Assembly: GCF_000374805.1 (NCBI RefSeq)
Contig: NZ_KB895334.1
Coordinates: forward strand, 124,001-188,000
Source: Chitiniphilus shinanonensis DSM 23277
Lineage (GTDB): Bacteria > Pseudomonadota > Gammaproteobacteria > Burkholderiales > Chitinibacteraceae
DNA: 64,000 nucleotides
Direction: 5' to 3'
This document shows positions 61,384 to 64,000 of this stretch, in pieces; position 1 is the stretch's first letter, and the number at the start of each line of letters is the position of its first letter. The notes beneath the pieces are model-generated. The model saw nothing but the letters and a program-made list of their open reading frames with translations. It searched no databases and was not told the origin of the DNA. The translations under genes were made by a program, and so were the position numbers.

Positions 61384-62634
61384 CTACCGATAACGTTGCC
61401 CGGCCACCACCGCCAGCCCGGTGCCCACGCTGCCGTAGGCGTCGCCTTCCACCACGCGGGCGCCCACAAAGCGCGCGGCCAGCGCGGCGCGCAGGGCCGG
61501 CACGGCGGAGGCGCCGCCGGTGAAGAACAGCGTGTCGATGCGATCGGCGGTGAGGCCGGCCTGTTGCAACGCGCGGTCGGCGGCGGCGCCCACCGCGGCG
61601 ATCTCGTCGGCGATGCTGGCGGCGAACGCGTCGCGCGCCACCGTCAGGCTGAGGTCGTCCTCCACCTCGGGCAGCGGCAGTGCGACCTGTGCCGCGTCGG
61701 ACAACGCGATCTTGGTGTCCTCCACCCGCATCGCCAAGTGGTGAGCCGATTGGGCGCGGATCACCCGCAGCAGCCGTTCGAAGCGGCGCGGGTCGGTCAC
61801 TTCCGGTGCCAGCTCCTGCAGGTTGCGCCAGCCGCGCCGCGCATAGGCGAAGTTGATGGTGTGCCAGGTGGCCAGCTGGAAGAACACGCTGTTGGGGAAC
61901 GCCGCGCCGTTCTTCAGCGTGCTGCCCAGGCCCAGCTCGGGCATCACCGTGCTCAGCGACAGGCGCTTGTCGAAATCGGTCCCGCCGACGTGCACGCCGG
62001 CGGTGGCCAGCAGGTCGGCGCCGCGATCCTCGCGGCCGCGCCGTTGCGGCGACAGCCGCACCAGCGAAAAGTCGGAGGTGCCGCCACCGATGTCGATCAC
62101 CAGCGTCAGTTCCTCGCCGGCGATGCGCTGCTCGTAATCGTGCGCGGCGGCGATCGGCTCGAACTGGAAGCTCACCTCGGCGAAGCCCAGGTCGCGCGCG
62201 ATGCCGGCCAGGGTCTGCTCCGCCAGGCGGTCGGCGGCCTCGTCGTCGTCGACGAAACGCACCGGCCGGCCCAGCACCACCGCATCCAGCGAGTGACCGG
62301 CCTGCGCTTCGGCACGCCGCTTCACCTCGCCGATGAAGCAGCCGATCAGGTCGCGGAACGACAGCATGCGCCCGGCGACCTCGGTGCCGTGGTCCATCAG
62401 GCCGCTGCCGAGCAGGCTCTTCATGGCGCGCATCAGCCGGCCTTCGTAGCCGTCCAGGTATTCGCCCAGCGCGGCGCGGCCGAACGACAGCGATTCCTCG
62501 TCCAGGTTGAAGAACACCGCCGACGGCAACGTGACCTTGCCGTCCTCCAGCGCCAGCAGGCGCGGGCCGGTGGCGGTGTGCAGGGCCGCGGTGGAGTTGG
62601 AAGTGCCGAAATCGATGCCGCAAGCGTGGGTCAT
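61384..62634 (-). CDS. yegD: Hsp70-family protein, YegD-like
   Basis: A 416-residue actin-fold ATPase without the usual substrate-binding domain. The phosphate motifs are ACGIDFGTSNSTAAL and LVIDIGGGTSDFSL, and the adenosine motif FFTGGASAVPALRAA. This matches the YegD branch of atypical Hsp70 proteins, whose client is unknown. No grpE or dnaJ partner lies nearby. It is divergent from slyX with about 125 bp between the starts. Confidence 0.85.
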   Translation of the reverse strand: MTHACGIDFGTSNSTAALHTATGPRLLALEDGKVTLPSAVFFNLDEESLSFGRAALGEYLDGYEGRLMRAMKSLLGSGLMDHGTEVAGRMLSFRDLIGCFIGEVKRRAEAQAGHSLDAVVLGRPVRFVDDDEAADRLAEQTLAGIARDLGFAEVSFQFEPIAAAHDYEQRIAGEELTLVIDIGGGTSDFSLVRLSPQRRGREDRGADLLATAGVHVGGTDFDKRLSLSTVMPELGLGSTLKNGAAFPNSVFFQLATWHTINFAYARRGWRNLQELAPEVTDPRRFERLLRVIRAQSAHHLAMRVEDTKIALSDAAQVALPLPEVEDDLSLTVARDAFAASIADEIAAVGAAADRALQQAGLTADRIDTLFFTGGASAVPALRAALAARFVGARVVEGDAYGSVGTGLAVVAGQRYR

Positions 62635-62759
62635 GGCGATAGCAAGGTGGGCCGGGGCCGGGAAAGGGGGGCGCGACGCTACGCCAGCGCGCGGCCGCAG
62701 TCAAATCGCCGCCTGCGGTATCCTGCGCACATCGCCCAGGCAGCGCATTGGATCATCGC

Positions 62760-62963
62760 ATGGAAAACCGTCTCACCGAGCTGGAAATCAAGCTGGCGTT
62801 CCAGGACGACCTGCTCGACACCCTCAACCGCACCGTGGCGCGGCAGCAGCAGCAGATCGACACCCTGCAAAACCAGCTGCGCGCGCTGTACGACCTGGTG
62901 CAAGGCCTGGAGAGCGGCGCCGGCCGCCGTCCGCCCGCCGAGGAGATTCCGCCGCATTACTGA
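62760..62963 (+). CDS. slyX: SlyX-family protein
   Basis: A 67-residue coiled-coil protein (MENRLTELEIKLAFQDDLL, then ARQQQQIDTLQNQLRALYDLV) that ends PPHY, as SlyX proteins do. Its function is unknown. The ATG at 62760 gives the family length; a TTG four codons earlier is the alternative. Confidence 0.88.
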   Translation: MENRLTELEIKLAFQDDLLDTLNRTVARQQQQIDTLQNQLRALYDLVQGLESGAGRRPPAEEIPPHY

Positions 62964-63115
62964 CCGCGCGTCGCCAGCGGCGACCGACGGTGGGTGCGGG
63001 TGGCCGCCTGTCCCGTATGTCGTTGATTCCTACACGATTCCGGGCTGGTGGCCGATGCCGGGTGCTAAAGAGAACAGGAAGAATTCGCAGCGTGGAATGA
63101 GTGGGGGAACCCGCA

Positions 63116-63631
63116 ATGCGCTCGACCTACCTGTTGTTTGTCCCGATCTCGCTGGCGGCCATGAGTGCGCTGGCGTTCAGCTTGTCCGCCGCGACGGACT
63201 GGCGCAGCCTGCGCCACGCCGAGCCGGTGATCGCCGCTGGCCAGCCGCCGGAAATCCTGCGCCCGAAGCTCGACCCCGACGCGCCGGTGCTGCTGCCCAC
63301 TCCCGCGGTGCTGGCCACCGCGCCCGCCCAGCGCGACACGATCGAGCCGGCGCGCAGCGCCCAGGCCGAAGCCAAGCTGGTCGACGCGGACCAGCTGCTT
63401 GCCGAGGCGCCGCCCGCTGCCGGGCCGGACGAACCACTGGCCGACAGCGCGCCGCGGCAGGAAGGCACCGAAGCGGCGCCGGAACGCGAGCATGCCCGGG
63501 CTACCCAGGTGGCGGCGGTGCGCATCTACGAGTGCGCCGACGAGCGCGGCAGCGTGTTCCAGGATTACCCGTGCGGGCCCAAGGCGGACAAGAGCGAAGT
63601 GCTCAGCGATACCTGGCGGCAACGTTCCTGA
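63116..63631 (+). CDS. DUF4124-like secreted protein with Ala/Pro linker
   Basis: A 171-residue protein with an N-terminal membrane or signal segment (MRSTYLLFVPISLAAMSALAF), a long Ala/Pro/Glu linker, and a C-terminal module RIYECADERGSVFQDYPCG, which matches the small Cys-pair DUF4124 domain. Export to the periplasm is likely. The function is unknown. The gene follows slyX but is 150 bp away. Confidence 0.68.
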   Translation: MRSTYLLFVPISLAAMSALAFSLSAATDWRSLRHAEPVIAAGQPPEILRPKLDPDAPVLLPTPAVLATAPAQRDTIEPARSAQAEAKLVDADQLLAEAPPAAGPDEPLADSAPRQEGTEAAPEREHARATQVAAVRIYECADERGSVFQDYPCGPKADKSEVLSDTWRQRS

Positions 63632-63760
63632 TACGGGTTGGCACCGGATGAGCCGTGCGTGACGGTAGTGCCGTTGCGCGCGGCAGCGGTTGGCCGGCGG
63701 CGAGGTGCAGGGGCGCTACCGCCGGCCAGCGTGGGCAAAGGAATCCGGTTGTGGCGCGAT

Positions 63761-64000
63761 TCAGTGGCCCGATCCGTCTTGGCGCGCCGCCAGCCAGGCC
63801 AGCGCGCCCGCTCCGGCGGCGCGGCCGGTGGCGAAGCAGGCGGTGAGCAGGTAGCCGCCGGTGGGCGCTTCCCAATCGAGCATCTCGCCGGCGCAGAACA
63901 CGCCGGGCAGGGCGCGCAGCATCCAGTGTTCGTCCACGGCGGAGAACGCCACGCCGCCGGCGCTGCTGATCGCCTCGTCGATCGGGCGCGGTGCTTTCAG
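63761..64000 (-). CDS. NAD(P)/FAD-dependent flavoprotein (TIGR03862-like), C-terminal part, cut by window edge
   Basis: Only about 79 codons before the stop are present; the start lies beyond the right edge. The residues [20 protein letters not shown], then [17 protein letters not shown], match the C-terminal FAD-binding end of BaiN/HI0933-type flavoproteins. These are oxidoreductases of unclear substrate. The frame stays open to the window end. Confidence 0.8.
   Translation of the reverse strand: MKAPRPIDEAISSAGGVAFSAVDEHWMLRALPGVFCAGEMLDWEAPTGGYLLTACFATGRAAGAGALAWLAARQDGSGH

Overview
The window is GC-rich DNA from a Gram-negative proteobacterium. It carries the full Tol-Pal set with CpoB, RuvABC, DksA, AroG, SlyX, a ClC-type Cl-/H+ exchanger and CCA-encoding tRNA-Lys genes. 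The gene style (BPSS1780-family protein, MaoC-fused phosphate acetyltransferase, DUF3141 next to a FabI, QueE and QueC beside tol-pal) points to Betaproteobacteria, plausibly the Neisseriales/Chitinibacteraceae side. That placement is my inference from gene families, not a database result.

Layout. 0-8.2 kb: dgkA (cut by the window edge), a membrane protein, ackA and MaoC-pta on the minus strand, a divergent small lipoyl-like/E3-binding protein, FUSC, aroG, a Zur-like Fur protein, dksA and a small cytochrome c. 8.3-21.2 kb is a long plus-strand run: TonB-like protein, ruvC, zinc-ribbon protein, ruvA, NYN protein, PAP2 phosphatase, ruvB, tolQRAB, pal, cpoB, queE, ClC, queC. 21.3-27.1 kb (minus): nitronate monooxygenase, phosphoketolase, NhaD-type antiporter and gloA. 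27.2-27.5 kb holds two tRNA-Lys genes (CTT and TTT).

28.2-33.6 kb is the accessory part. It has an orphan VgrG with a C-terminal extension, a Tae4-type amidase, a Tai4-like secreted immunity candidate, a GH19 peptidoglycan hydrolase and a signal-peptide protein that is probably its immunity partner. Base composition falls visibly from about 30.8 kb, inside the vgrG 3' end, to about 34 kb. No T6SS structural genes are present, so the cassette must use an apparatus encoded elsewhere.

34-64 kb returns to core genes: mgtA; yqiA, a DyP peroxidase and an HPF-like protein; a quinone oxidoreductase; fabI with DUF3141; metH; a GH18 protein that has lost its catalytic glutamate; DUF1289/CWC; a DsbA-like protein; sstT; a frameshifted nucleosidase; an ABC exporter; an S4 protein; a tandem HD/HD-GYP protein; FlxA-like; a BON lipoprotein; YgjP protease; YaiI; a YegD-like Hsp70; slyX; and a flavoprotein cut by the window edge. 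Acetyl-phosphate metabolism is spread over three places: phosphoketolase makes acetyl-P, Pta and AckA convert it to acetyl-CoA or acetate, and the fabI-DUF3141 pair that often accompanies such pta-ackA pairs is about 37 kb away.

Three intergenic repeat families were found by eye: a roughly 80-145 bp element with inverted ends (5.5, 10.1, 58.6 and probably 58.8 kb), a 157-bp imperfect palindrome after sstT, and a roughly 104-bp repeat in three copies flanking yaiI. No CRISPR array, insertion sequence, integrase or rRNA gene was seen.
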